A stretch of DNA of 64,000 nucleotides from Faecalibacterium sp. An121 (GTDB lineage Bacteria; Bacillota; Clostridia; Oscillospirales; Ruminococcaceae). Where the stretch lies: positions 1 through 64,000 of the forward strand of contig NZ_NFLM01000001.1 of NCBI RefSeq assembly GCF_002160915.1, read 5' to 3'. Below the pieces are notes generated by a model that worked only from the letters and a program-made list of their open reading frames with translations, was not told the origin of the DNA and searched no databases. Below are positions 29,082 to 37,214 of this stretch, in pieces (within the stretch, counting starts at the first letter, position 1; each line of letters starts with the position of its first letter). The position numbers were made by a program, and so were the translations under genes.

Positions 29082-29852
29082 ATGGATAAAGCAAAGCGCA
29101 AGGCCGTTATTGCCGGCAACTGGAAGATGAACAAGACCGCCACCGAGGCTGCCGCCCTCATCGACGAGCTGATCCCCGCCGTCAAGGACGCATCCTGCGA
29201 AGTGGTCATCTGCACCCCCTACACCGACCTGGTCACCGCCGTGGCCAAGACCAAGGGCACCAACATCCATGTGGGCGCCGAGAACGTCCACTTTGAGAAG
29301 TCGGGCGCCTACACCGGCGAGATCAGCGCCGATATGCTGGTGGACCTGGGCGTGGAGTACGTCATCGTGGGCCACTCGGAGCGCCGCCAGTATTTTGCCG
29401 AGACCGACCAGACCGTCAACAAGCGTGCTCTGGCTGCTCTGAACGCCGGCCTCAAGACCATCATCTGCGTGGGCGAGAGCCTGCAGCAGCGGGAAGAGGG
29501 CGTGACCGAGGAGCTGGTCCGGATGCAGACCAAGATCGCCCTGCGGGACGTCACCGCCCAGCAGATGGCCAACGTCATCATCGCCTATGAGCCTGTGTGG
29601 GCCATCGGCACCGGCAAGACCGCCACGGCCGACCAGGCCCAGGAAGTGTGCGCCCAGATCCGCAAGGTGATCGGCGAGCTGTACGGCGAGGAAGTGGCCG
29701 AGGCCACCACCGTCCAGTACGGCGGCAGCATGAACGCCAAGAACTGCGAGGAGCTGGTGGGCAAGAAGGACGTGGACGGCGGCCTGATCGGCGGTGCCTC
29801 CCTCAAGGCAGCCGACTTTGCGGTGATCGTCAACGCCGCTTCCAAGGGCTGA
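29082..29852 (+). CDS. tpiA: Triosephosphate isomerase
   Basis: The enzyme interconverts dihydroxyacetone phosphate and glyceraldehyde 3-phosphate. The 256-residue protein has K15 in GNWKMNK, H98 in GHSERRQ, the catalytic E170 in [11 protein letters not shown] (which also begins the flexible loop), and YGGSMNAKN for phosphate binding. AAGGAGAG precedes the ATG. It lies 116 bases after pgk and 46 bases before gpmI, and depends on readthrough from the pgk promoter as far as I can see. Confidence 0.98.
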   Translation: MDKAKRKAVIAGNWKMNKTATEAAALIDELIPAVKDASCEVVICTPYTDLVTAVAKTKGTNIHVGAENVHFEKSGAYTGEISADMLVDLGVEYVIVGHSERRQYFAETDQTVNKRALAALNAGLKTIICVGESLQQREEGVTEELVRMQTKIALRDVTAQQMANVIIAYEPVWAIGTGKTATADQAQEVCAQIRKVIGELYGEEVAEATTVQYGGSMNAKNCEELVGKKDVDGGLIGGASLKAADFAVIVNAASKG

Positions 29853-29898
29853 GAACGGCCTTTGGCTGCACCAAATAAACCAAGGAGTTAAAAATCAT

Positions 29899-31431
29899 AT
29901 GGCAAAGAAACCCATGATGCTGTGCATCCTTGACGGCTTCGGCTGGGTGCCGGACCAGACGTATGGCAACGCCATCGTCGCCGCCAAGACCCCCTATATC
30001 GACCATCTGTTCGCGACCTGCCCCCACGTCACCATTGGCGCATCGGGCATGAGCGTGGGCCTGCCCGACGGCCAGATGGGCAACTCGGAAGTCGGCCACA
30101 CCAACATCGGCGCGGGCCGCATCGTCTACCAGCAGCTGACCCTGATCACCAAGTCCATCCAGGACGGCGAGATGCAGAAAAATGAGGTGCTGGTGCGCAA
30201 CATGAAGGCCGCCATCGACCATGGCAAGGCCATCCACTTTATGGGCCTGATGGGCACCGGCGGCGTCCACAGCCACGAGGACCACCTGTTCGGCCTGCTG
30301 GATATGGCCAAGGCCCTGGGGGCCAAGGACGTGTACGTCCACGCCATCATGGACGGCCGTGACACCGACCCCCACGACGGCGAGCACTTCCTGCAGAGCG
30401 TCCAGAACAAGCTGGATGCGCTGGGCATCGGCACCATCGCGTCGGTCAGCGGCCGCTATTACGCCATGGACCGCGACAAAAACTGGGACCGTGAGGAGAA
30501 GGCCTATGCCGCCTTTGTCTACGGCGAGGGCGACCACGCTGCCGACTGGAAGGAATGCATCCAGCGCAGCTACGCCAACGGCGTCACCGACGAGTTCGTG
30601 GTGCCCTGCGTCACCTGCGAGGGCGGCCGCGTAGCCGAGGGCGATACGGTGGTGTTCATCAACTTCCGCCCCGACCGCGCCCGCGAGATGACCCGCATCT
30701 TTGTGGACGATGACTTTGACGGGTTCGAGCGCCGGTACGGCCGCTTCCACGTCAACTACGTCTGCATGACCGAGTACGATGCCACCATGCCCAACTGCGA
30801 GGTGGCCTATCCTCCCGTGGACCTCAAAAACGTCATGGGCGAGTATATCGCAAACCTGGGCATGACCCAGCTGCGCATTGCCGAGACCGAGAAGTACGCC
30901 CATGTCACCTTCTTCTTCAACGGCGGCCGCGAGGAGCCCTTTGAGGGCGAGGACCGCTGCGTCATCCCCAGCCCCAAGGTGGCCACCTACGACCTCAAGC
31001 CTGAGATGAGCGCCCCCGAGGTGGCAGAGGAGTGCGTCAAGCGGATCGAGAGCGGCAAGTATGACGTGATCATCCTGAACTTTGCCAACTGCGACATGGT
31101 GGGCCACACCGGCGTCTTTGATGCCGCCGTCAAGGCTGTGGAGGCTGTGGACCAGTGTGCCGGCAAGGTGATCGACGCAGTGCTGGCCGCAGGCGGCAAG
31201 GTGATCCTGACCGCCGACCACGGCAACGCCGACAAGATGAAGAACGAGGACGGCACCCCCTTCACCGCCCACACCACCAACCCCGTGCCCTGCGTGGTCA
31301 TCGGCGCAGGCAATGACTTCCAGCTGCGGGAAGGCGGCGTGCTGAGCGACCTGGTGCCCACCATGTTCGAGCTGATGGGCATTCCCCAGCCCAAAGAGAT
31401 GAGCGGCAAGAGCCTGATCGTCCACGCATAA
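29899..31431 (+). CDS. gpmI: Phosphoglycerate mutase, 2,3-bisphosphoglycerate-independent
   Basis: This metal-dependent enzyme of the alkaline phosphatase superfamily interconverts 3- and 2-phosphoglycerate. The 510-residue protein has metal ligand D12 in ILDGFGW and the phosphorylated serine S63 in MGNSEVGHTN. GGVHSHEDHL, AIMDGRDTDPHDG, FINFRPDRAR and the C-terminal metal site LTADHGNADKM are also present. AAGGAG precedes the ATG. It is the last gene of the pgk-tpiA-gpmI cluster and is followed by a strong terminator. Enolase, the next step, is encoded 22 kb away on the other strand. Confidence 0.98.
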   Translation: MAKKPMMLCILDGFGWVPDQTYGNAIVAAKTPYIDHLFATCPHVTIGASGMSVGLPDGQMGNSEVGHTNIGAGRIVYQQLTLITKSIQDGEMQKNEVLVRNMKAAIDHGKAIHFMGLMGTGGVHSHEDHLFGLLDMAKALGAKDVYVHAIMDGRDTDPHDGEHFLQSVQNKLDALGIGTIASVSGRYYAMDRDKNWDREEKAYAAFVYGEGDHAADWKECIQRSYANGVTDEFVVPCVTCEGGRVAEGDTVVFINFRPDRAREMTRIFVDDDFDGFERRYGRFHVNYVCMTEYDATMPNCEVAYPPVDLKNVMGEYIANLGMTQLRIAETEKYAHVTFFFNGGREEPFEGEDRCVIPSPKVATYDLKPEMSAPEVAEECVKRIESGKYDVIILNFANCDMVGHTGVFDAAVKAVEAVDQCAGKVIDAVLAAGGKVILTADHGNADKMKNEDGTPFTAHTTNPVPCVVIGAGNDFQLREGGVLSDLVPTMFELMGIPQPKEMSGKSLIVHA

Positions 31432-31460
31432 GGCCCGGCCCGTTCGAGCACACAACAAAC

Positions 31461-31506
31461 AAGGCCCCGCAGGCGGCGTCGAAGGACGCGGTCTGCGGGG
31501 CCTTTT
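31461..31506 (+). terminator. gpmI terminator
   Basis: Arms AAGGCCCCGCAG and CTGCGGGGCC, closing a further inner stem, followed by TTTT. Confidence 0.85.
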
Positions 31507-31546
31507 GCAGGGTGAGGGATACTTTTATTTGAGGAGGCCGTGGATA

Positions 31547-31693
31547 TCACGAATACTTATAAAAGCCTTCCCCCGCGATGACGCCCAGTTTGCCTTTGTC
31601 GAGGTACTCCTCTTTCAGAAGTTTAGCCAATCTGGCGTGCATACAGGTGGGGTCGGTGTGGGTGTCCCGGTGGTTCATTATCACATGGATGAT
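31547..31693 (-). pseudogene. C-terminal remnant of a 3-hydroxyacyl-CoA dehydrogenase family gene
   Basis: The minus strand keeps an open frame of about 49 codons ending in TGA at 31547. Its product ends LLKEEYLDKGKLGVIAGEGF followed by YKYS, closely resembling the extreme C-terminus of 3-hydroxyacyl-CoA dehydrogenases, where a helix is followed by G-x-L-G-x-x-x-G-x-G-F-Y. The NAD-binding and catalytic parts are missing, and no ribosome binding site precedes the frame. A promoter with an operator-like palindrome abuts it directly, as if a deletion removed the rest of the gene. The 550-base gap 31432-31988 holds only this remnant, that promoter and the rplU promoter/leader. Confidence 0.6.
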
Positions 31694-31733
31694 ACCTGTA
31701 ATACAAGTATACATAGAAAGAATGGAAAGTCAA
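31691..31733 (-). promoter_or_regulatory. Leftward promoter overlapping a palindromic operator (copy 2)
   Basis: Minus strand TTGACT, 16-base spacer, TATACT. The -10 is part of an imperfect 21-bp palindrome (31691-31711) that matches the one at 46254-46274 at 19 of 21 positions. The -35, spacer length and operator placement are the same at both sites. Confidence 0.65.
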
Positions 31734-31789
31734 GGGCGGGTTAGAGGGCAAAGGTCAGTCTGTCAGCTGGTCCGGACGGCACGCCGGCC

Positions 31790-31810
31790 CCGGCGGTGCA
31801 ACACCGCCGG
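31790..31810. repeat. Perfect inverted repeat upstream of the rplU promoter
   Basis: CCGGCGGTG and CACCGCCGG flank a three-base loop. No T run follows on either strand, so a terminator role is doubtful. Confidence 0.5.
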
Positions 31811-31871
31811 CAGCGGTCTGAAAAACCGACGTCGGGCGGTAAAAAGAAACAGAAAAAATTGGAACTTCCTC

Positions 31872-31900
31872 TTGCATTCCGGCCGGTTTTTTGGTATACT
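31872..31900 (+). promoter_or_regulatory. rplU-rpmA promoter
   Basis: TTGCAT, 17-base spacer and an extended -10 TGGTATACT. Confidence 0.8.
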
Positions 31901-31904
31901 ATAT

Positions 31905-31976
31905 CAGCCGCTTGGCGTGGGCGCCTGAAACGGCCCCGATGCGGGCCTGCCTTGACGGCCAGCGAGTACAGAGAAA
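31905..31976 (+). promoter_or_regulatory. Structured rplU leader, candidate L21 autoregulatory RNA
   Basis: The leader of about 80 nt can fold: CGCTTGGC pairs with GCCAGCG at its ends, and GGCCC/GGGCC forms an inner hairpin. Firmicutes are known to carry an L21-binding leader in this position. I cannot confirm a match to that consensus by eye. Confidence 0.4.
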
Positions 31977-31988
31977 AGGATGAAAAAT

Positions 31989-32300
31989 ATGTACGCAATC
32001 ATCGTTACCGGCGGTAAGCAGTACCGCGTGGAGCAGGGCGACATCGTCTACATCGAGAAGCTGGACGCTGAAGCTGACTCCGAAGTGAAGTTTGATCAGG
32101 TCCTCGCTGTGGGCGAGGAGGGCTCGGTCAAGGTGGGCGCTCCCGTCGTGGAGGGCGCCAGCGTTTCTGCCAAGGTCATCAAGAATGGCAAGGGCAAGAA
32201 GCTGAACATCATCACCTATCGTCCCAAGAAGCACAGTGCTCGCCGTATGGGCCATCGTCAGCCCTACACCAAGGTTGAGATCACTGCGATCAACGGCTAA
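31989..32300 (+). CDS. rplU: 50S ribosomal protein L21
   Basis: This 23S rRNA-binding ribosomal protein has the usual 103 residues, starting [18 protein letters not shown] and ending with the [19 protein letters not shown] block typical of L21. The ATG at 31989 was preferred over the one at 31980 because AAAAGGA abuts the first ATG but is nine bases from the second. Codon choice is that of a highly expressed gene. rpmA follows after 14 bases with no gene between them. Confidence 0.97.
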   Translation: MYAIIVTGGKQYRVEQGDIVYIEKLDAEADSEVKFDQVLAVGEEGSVKVGAPVVEGASVSAKVIKNGKGKKLNIITYRPKKHSARRMGHRQPYTKVEITAING

Positions 32301-32314
32301 GGAGGAAGTTTACA

Positions 32315-32566
32315 ATGGCACACAAGAAAGGCGTAGGCAGCACCAAGAACGGCCGCGACTCCATGGCCCAGCGTCTGGGCGTGAAGCGTGCCGATGGGCA
32401 GAAGGTCCTGGCTGGCAACATCCTGGTCCGTCAGCGTGGCACTCACATCCATCCGGGTGAGAACGTTGGCAAGGGCAGCGATGACACCCTGTTCGCTCTG
32501 GTGGACGGCACCGTCCGTTTTGAGCGGGTGGGCAAGACCGGCAAGAAGTGCAGCGTCAAGCAGTAA
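32315..32566 (+). CDS. rpmA: 50S ribosomal protein L27
   Basis: L27 reaches the peptidyl-transferase centre with its N-terminal tail. The 83-residue sequence begins [16 protein letters not shown]. Most Firmicutes encode about nine extra residues before this point, ending in a phenylalanine-rich motif that the cysteine protease Prp removes. That extension is absent here, and the prp gene normally found between rplU and rpmA is also absent. GGAGGA precedes the ATG. Confidence 0.97.
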   Translation: MAHKKGVGSTKNGRDSMAQRLGVKRADGQKVLAGNILVRQRGTHIHPGENVGKGSDDTLFALVDGTVRFERVGKTGKKCSVKQ

Positions 32567-32595
32567 CTTCGCGCGGGCCTGAGAAACTGCAGATC

Positions 32596-32633
32596 AAAGA
32601 GCCGGACCAGGTTTCGTGGCCCGGCTCTTTTGC
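32596..32633 (+). terminator. Terminator between rpmA and obgE
   Basis: Arms AAAGAGCCGG and CCGGCTCTTT followed by TGCTTG. obgE may depend on readthrough, because I see no strong promoter after it. Confidence 0.75.
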
Positions 32634-32677
32634 TTGTGTCCCCACATCCCTGCCCATGCAGAGAAAAGGAGAAAACT

Positions 32678-33961
32678 ATGGCAGTACAGACGAATTTTAT
32701 TGATATCGCCACCATCTGGCTCCACGCGGGCAAGGGCGGCGACGGGGCGGTCAGCTTCCACCGGGAAAAGTTTGTGGCGGCGGGCGGCCCGGACGGCGGC
32801 GACGGCGGCCGGGGCGGCGACATCCTCTTTGTGGTGGATGACAACCTTTCCACCCTGATGGATTTCCGCTACAAGCGCAAATATGTGGCCCAGGCGGGCG
32901 GCAATGGCCGCGGCAGCAACTGCCATGGCGCCAACGCCCCCGACCTGGTCATCAAGGTGCCCATGGGCACCGTCATCAAGGACGCAGCCAGCGGCCTTGT
33001 CATTGCGGACCTGTCCGACCACCAGCCGGTGGTGGTGGCCAAGGGGGGCCGGGGCGGCTTTGGCAACGCGCATTTTGCCACCCCCACCCGCCAGGTGCCC
33101 AAGTTTGCCAAGCCCGGCCTGCCCGGCGAGGAGCTGCAGGTGACGCTGGAACTGAAATTGATCGCCGACGTGGGCCTGATCGGCTTCCCCAATGTGGGCA
33201 AATCGACCCTGATCTCCACCATCAGCGCGGCCCGGCCCAAGATCGCCAACTACCATTTTACCACCCTGGTGCCCACCCTGGGTGTGGTGTCGGTGGGGGA
33301 GGGGGCCAGCTTTGTCTGCGCCGACATCCCCGGCCTGATCGAGGGCGCCAGCGAGGGCGTGGGCCTGGGCCACGACTTTCTGCGCCACGTGGAGCGCTGC
33401 CGCCTGCTGCTCCATGTGGTGGATGTGTCGGGCAGCGAGTGCCGCGACCCCGCCGATGACTTTGAAAAGATCAACCAGGAGCTGGCCCGCTTCAGCCCGG
33501 CGCTGGCGGCCCGGCCCCAGATCGTGGTGGGCAACAAGTGCGATCTGGCCACCCAGGAACAGATCGACGCCTTCCGCCAGTATGTTGAGGCCAAGGGCCT
33601 GACCTTTGTGCCCATCTCGGCGGCCACCATGCAGGGAGTCAAGGCCCTGCCCGGCCTGGTGTACAACCGGCTGAAGGACATCCCCCCGGTGCCGGTGTTC
33701 GCGCCCGAATACAAAAAGCCGGAGGCCAAAGCCGACGGCCGGTCCTTCACCATCACCCGGCTGGAGGCCCACCGCTGGTCCATCGACGCTCCCTGGCTGG
33801 AGCGCATCCTGGCCGGCAGCAACGTGGACGACTACGAGAGCCTGCAGTTCTTCCAGCGGCAGCTGGGTGAGAGCGGCATCCTGGACGCCCTGGTGGAAAA
33901 GGGCGTGGAGGAGGAAGATACCATCCTCATCGGCGATTACCAGTTCGACTATATCTTCTAA
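32678..33961 (+). CDS. obgE: Obg-family GTPase
   Basis: ObgE is an essential GTPase linked to 50S ribosome assembly and stress responses. The 427-residue protein has the glycine-rich Obg domain (GGKGGDGAVSFHREKFVAAGGPDGGDGGRGG), then the G domain with GFPNVGKS (169-176), DIPGL and NKCD. It ends with a C-terminal OCT domain from about residue 350, the extra domain typical of Gram-positive Obg proteins. AAAAGGAG precedes the ATG at 32678. The order rplU-rpmA-obgE is conserved widely in bacteria. Confidence 0.97.
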   Translation: MAVQTNFIDIATIWLHAGKGGDGAVSFHREKFVAAGGPDGGDGGRGGDILFVVDDNLSTLMDFRYKRKYVAQAGGNGRGSNCHGANAPDLVIKVPMGTVIKDAASGLVIADLSDHQPVVVAKGGRGGFGNAHFATPTRQVPKFAKPGLPGEELQVTLELKLIADVGLIGFPNVGKSTLISTISAARPKIANYHFTTLVPTLGVVSVGEGASFVCADIPGLIEGASEGVGLGHDFLRHVERCRLLLHVVDVSGSECRDPADDFEKINQELARFSPALAARPQIVVGNKCDLATQEQIDAFRQYVEAKGLTFVPISAATMQGVKALPGLVYNRLKDIPPVPVFAPEYKKPEAKADGRSFTITRLEAHRWSIDAPWLERILAGSNVDDYESLQFFQRQLGESGILDALVEKGVEEEDTILIGDYQFDYIF

Positions 33962-33973
33962 GGAGGGCGCAGT

Positions 33974-34381
33974 ATGGAAAAGATGCCCGCCCAAAAGATC
34001 GACCTGCGGGAGATCAGCCCCCTGGCTCTGGCCTTTGTGGGGGACAGCGTGCTGGAGCTGCTGGTGCGCCAGCGCCTGGTGGAATACCACCGGATGGCCC
34101 CCGGCCGCCTGAACGCCGAAAAGGTCAAGTATGTGTCCGCCCGGGCCCAGTTCCGGGAGGAGCAGCTGCTGGAGCCGCTGTTCACCACCGAGGAGATGGA
34201 CGTATTCAAGCGGGGGCGCAACGCCAGCCGCACCGCCGTTTCCAAGCACGCCACCCCCGAGGAATACCGCGCCTCCACCGGCTTTGAGTGCCTGTTGGGC
34301 TGGCTGTACCTGCGGGGGGATACTGCCCGCATCGGCCAGCTGTTCGAGGCCATGTGGGCCGGCTACGACCCCGCAGAATGA
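33974..34381 (+). CDS. mrnC: Mini-ribonuclease III
   Basis: MrnC is a stripped RNase III: the catalytic domain without the dsRNA-binding domain, which matures 23S rRNA ends in Bacillus. The 135-residue protein has LALAFVGDSVLELLVR, with the conserved Asp of the RNase III signature, then VSARAQ, KRGRNA and FECLLGWLYLRGD, the last holding the second acidic site. AGGAGGG precedes the ATG, which lies 12 bases after obgE, so the two are cotranscribed. In Bacillus the gene is usually beside cysS; here it is beside obgE. Confidence 0.93.
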   Translation: MEKMPAQKIDLREISPLALAFVGDSVLELLVRQRLVEYHRMAPGRLNAEKVKYVSARAQFREEQLLEPLFTTEEMDVFKRGRNASRTAVSKHATPEEYRASTGFECLLGWLYLRGDTARIGQLFEAMWAGYDPAE

Positions 34382-34382
34382 C

Positions 34383-34433
34383 AAAAAAGCAGGCCAGGCC
34401 GGATGTATGCGTCTGCACATATCCGGCCTGGCC
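34383..34433 (-). terminator. Minus-strand terminator facing mrnC
   Basis: Arms GGCCAGGCCGGAT and ATCCGGCCTGGCC. On the minus strand they are followed by TGCTTTTTTG; no T run follows on the + strand. This supports a real leftward gene at 34495-34686, while mrnC may share the stem. Confidence 0.8.
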
Positions 34434-34494
34434 GCTCTCAGCTTTGCAGGATCAGAGGAAGGAAAAGAACGTTTCGCCCTCTTTGGGGGACGGG

Positions 34495-34686
34495 TCAGCG
34501 GCAGTTTTTGCTGCTGGTCTTGGTGCTCTTGGCGTTCTTCGCGCCCTCGTCATCTGCGCCCTTGGTGTACTGGTTGGGATGCTTGTGCTCGTTGGATGCG
34601 GCGTTGATGGTGCGGCTGTTGCCGGCCGTGCGGGTGTTGTTCTGGCTGCCGGACTGGGTCTTGCAGTTGTTGCTGCGATTTTCCAT
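34495..34686 (-). CDS. Small Asn/Ser/Thr/Lys-rich protein
   Basis: I do not recognise this 63-residue protein. It begins MENRSNNCKTQSGSQNNTRT and is almost wholly polar: Asn, Ser, Thr, Lys and Gln dominate, with only a handful of hydrophobic residues. A cysteine lies near each end (C8 and C62). AAAGGAG lies ten bases before the ATG, and a strong minus-strand terminator stands 60 bases after the stop, so it is very likely expressed. Composition is strikingly unlike the neighbours. It is reminiscent in size and polarity of small acid-soluble spore proteins such as Tlp or SspK, but I see no family motif that would prove it. Confidence 0.65.
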   Translation of the reverse strand: MENRSNNCKTQSGSQNNTRTAGNSRTINAASNEHKHPNQYTKGADDEGAKNAKSTKTSSKNCR

Positions 34687-34822
34687 GGTGTGATTGCTCC
34701 TTTCGGATGTTGGATCGGGATGAGGTCGCTTGCCTGCAGGGGCTTTTGCCCCCGCTGGTGATAGTTTGGCCGAAAGGGGCGGCAATATTCAAAGACTTTT
34801 GACAGTGAAAAGGTGGTATCCT

Positions 34823-36274
34823 GTGCCAACAGAATATTTTGAAGCTAGGGAGCGGGCCCTGCTGGGAGAACGCTATGACCGGCTGTACGCTCCGCCGGGC
34901 GCAGAGCCTGCCCGGGGCGTGACCGTCTCGGCGCTGCGGATGAGCCCCGAGGCTTTCCGGGCCGGGGCGGGCTTTGGACTGGAGGCGTCCCCTTTCTGCG
35001 CCGCGGGCTTTGTGGTGACCGAACCGGGCTTTAAGCCGGGGCGCCATCCCTGGCACCATGCGGGGGTGTTCTACTCCCAGGAACCCTCGGCCTCGGCGGC
35101 GGCCCCCTTGCTGGGGGTGCGGCCGGGGATGCGGGTGCTGGACCTGTGCGCCGCGCCCGGCGGCAAGACCAGCCAGCTGGCGTCCGCTCTGGCGGGGCAG
35201 GGGCTGCTGGTGGCCAACGAGTATGTGGCGGCCCGGGCCGAGATCCTGAAAAGCAACCTCGAGCGGATGGGGGTATCCAACGCTGTGGTGCTCAACGAGA
35301 GCCCCGAGCGGATCGCCGCCGCCCTGCCCGCCTTTTTTGACCGCATCCTGGTGGATGCGCCCTGCTCGGGGGAGGGGATGTTCCGCAAGGAGCCTGCCGC
35401 CCTGGCCCAGCATTCGGAGGCCCTGGTGGCCCAGTGCGCGGCCCTGGGAGCGTCCATCCTGGACAGCGCCGCGGAGGCCCTGGCCCCCGGCGGAGAGATC
35501 CTTTACTCCACCTGTACCTTTGCCCCGCAGGAGGATGAGGGCCAGGTGGCGGCCTTTCTGGCGCGGCATCCGGAATTTGCCCTGGCCGACGTGATGGAGC
35601 GGGCTTTCGCGCCCTTTGGCAGTCCCGGCGAGGCCAACCGCACCGGCGGCTTGCCGCTGGATGTGTCGCTGGTCCGCCGGATCTGGCCCTGCCAGGGGGG
35701 CGAGGGACATTTTATGGCGCGTCTGGTCAAGGCGGGGCCCCCGCCCGACATCGACCGCGCCGCCCAGGAATCCCTCTGGCTGGCGCGGATGCAGCGTCCC
35801 GCCGCCGAAAAGAAAAAGCCTGCCCGGCCCGCCCGGGGCCGCAGGGGGGCCGAGGCCGCCGCGCCTGCCCAGGTACTGGAGGCATGGCGCGCCTTTGCAC
35901 AGGAGACGTTCCCCGCCCTGGCGGGCCGGCCCGCCGTGGCACTGGGGGAGAATGTGCTTCTGCCTCCCGCCTGCCCGCCCCTGGGGCTGCACATCCTGCG
36001 GGCCGGGGTGCTGGCGGGCGAGGTGCACAAGGGAAGGTTTGTGCCGGGGCATCACCTGTTCACCGCCTTTGGGGCGTTTTGCGCCAACATCGAGGCCCTG
36101 GACAGGGCGGACCCCCGCTGCGCAGCCTACCTGTCCGGCCAGGAGATCCCGGCCGGCACAGCCCGGGAGGGCTGGTGCTGCGTCACGGTGGACGGCTGCC
36201 CCCTGGGGGGCGGCAAGGCGTCGGGGGGCAGGGTGAAGAACCACTACCCCAAAGCCCTGCGGCTGCTGGGCTGA
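34823..36274 (+). CDS. rsmF: RsmB/RsmF-type rRNA cytosine-C5 methyltransferase
   Basis: This SAM-dependent enzyme methylates cytosine-5 in rRNA; the RsmF name is by similarity. The 483-residue protein has SAM motif I VLDLCAAPGGKTSQLA, motif IV ILVDAPCSGEGMFRKEP with its cysteine, and motif VI YSTCTFAPQEDEGQV with the catalytic nucleophile cysteine. A C-terminal PUA-like extension follows. The GTG at 34823 (MPTEYFEARERALLGERYDRL) has AAGGTGG upstream and gives the start seen in relatives. The in-frame region before it overlaps the divergent small gene. A basic Ala/Lys/Arg linker (about 315-345) separates catalytic and C-terminal parts. Confidence 0.9.
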   Translation: MPTEYFEARERALLGERYDRLYAPPGAEPARGVTVSALRMSPEAFRAGAGFGLEASPFCAAGFVVTEPGFKPGRHPWHHAGVFYSQEPSASAAAPLLGVRPGMRVLDLCAAPGGKTSQLASALAGQGLLVANEYVAARAEILKSNLERMGVSNAVVLNESPERIAAALPAFFDRILVDAPCSGEGMFRKEPAALAQHSEALVAQCAALGASILDSAAEALAPGGEILYSTCTFAPQEDEGQVAAFLARHPEFALADVMERAFAPFGSPGEANRTGGLPLDVSLVRRIWPCQGGEGHFMARLVKAGPPPDIDRAAQESLWLARMQRPAAEKKKPARPARGRRGAEAAAPAQVLEAWRAFAQETFPALAGRPAVALGENVLLPPACPPLGLHILRAGVLAGEVHKGRFVPGHHLFTAFGAFCANIEALDRADPRCAAYLSGQEIPAGTAREGWCCVTVDGCPLGGGKASGGRVKNHYPKALRLLG

Positions 36275-36286
36275 GCCAATTTTCTC

Positions 36287-36315
36287 TTGAAGACACAGCC
36301 CAGTTGTGCTAAAAT
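36287..36315 (+). promoter_or_regulatory. yebC promoter
   Basis: TTGAAG, 17-base spacer, TAAAAT. Confidence 0.7.
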
Positions 36316-36382
36316 AGATAAGACACTGCAACATGACATTTTGTACCATGTAGATGTTTTAAATCGCTAGGAGGCTTACCCC

Positions 36383-37120
36383 ATGTCAGGACATAGCAAA
36401 TGGAACAACATCAAGCGCAAGAAGGAAAAGACCGACGGCGCAAGGGCCAAGGTCTTTACCAAGATCGGCCGCGAGATCAGCGTCGCGGTCCGGAACGGCG
36501 GCCCTGACCCGGCCTCCAACGGCAAGCTGGCCGACCTGATCAGCAAGGCCAAGCGGATGAACGTGCCCAACGACAACATCCAGCGGATCATCAAGAAGGC
36601 CGAGGGCGGCGACAAGACCGAGTACGAGGCCATCAACTACGAGGGCTACGGTCCCGGCGGCGTGGCCGTCATGGTGGAGACCCTGACCGACAACCGCAAC
36701 CGCACCGCCGCAGACCTGCGCCACTATTTTGATAAAAACGGCGGCAACCTGGGCACACTGGGCTGTGTGGGCTTTATGTTCACCCAGAAGGGCGTCATCG
36801 ACATCTCTCTGGAGGACAAGGACGCCGACGAGGCCATGATGGATGCTCTGGACGCCGGCGCCGAGGACTTTGACGCCGGGGAGGATGCCGCCGAGATCAC
36901 CACCGATCCCGACAGCTTCTCGGCGGTGTGCAATGCGCTGGAGGCCAAGGGCTATGAGTTCATCTCGGCCGACCTGGCCATGGTGCCCATGACCACCACC
37001 CGCCTGACCGACCCCGACCAGCTCAAGCAGATGGGCAAGCTGCTGGATGCGCTGGAGGAGGACGACGATGTGCAGAACGTCTGGCACAGCCTGGAGAACG
37101 AGGAAGACCTGCCGGAATAA
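36383..37120 (+). CDS. yebC: YebC/PmpR-family protein
   Basis: The 245-residue protein begins MSGHSKWNNIKRKKEKTDGARAKVFTKIGREI, diagnostic for the family, and continues with NYEGYGPGGVAVMVETLTDNRNRT. Members are described as DNA-binding transcriptional regulators; recent work also links YebC-type proteins to translation of difficult, proline-rich sequences. It is a single-gene unit with its own promoter and terminator. A TAGGAGG motif precedes the ATG. Confidence 0.95.
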   Translation: MSGHSKWNNIKRKKEKTDGARAKVFTKIGREISVAVRNGGPDPASNGKLADLISKAKRMNVPNDNIQRIIKKAEGGDKTEYEAINYEGYGPGGVAVMVETLTDNRNRTAADLRHYFDKNGGNLGTLGCVGFMFTQKGVIDISLEDKDADEAMMDALDAGAEDFDAGEDAAEITTDPDSFSAVCNALEAKGYEFISADLAMVPMTTTRLTDPDQLKQMGKLLDALEEDDDVQNVWHSLENEEDLPE

Positions 37121-37147
37121 CGCCCGGCGCCAAAAAAGCAAAACAGG

Positions 37148-37185
37148 GAGCCGGGCCGTGGCTTTGGCCCGGCTCTTTCTGCTTT
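37148..37185 (+). terminator. yebC terminator
   Basis: Arms GAGCCGGGCC and GGCCCGGCTC followed by TTTCTGCTTTT. Confidence 0.85.
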
Positions 37186-37214
37186 TGGAAGGTCCCATGG
37201 AAGGGGGATGAACG

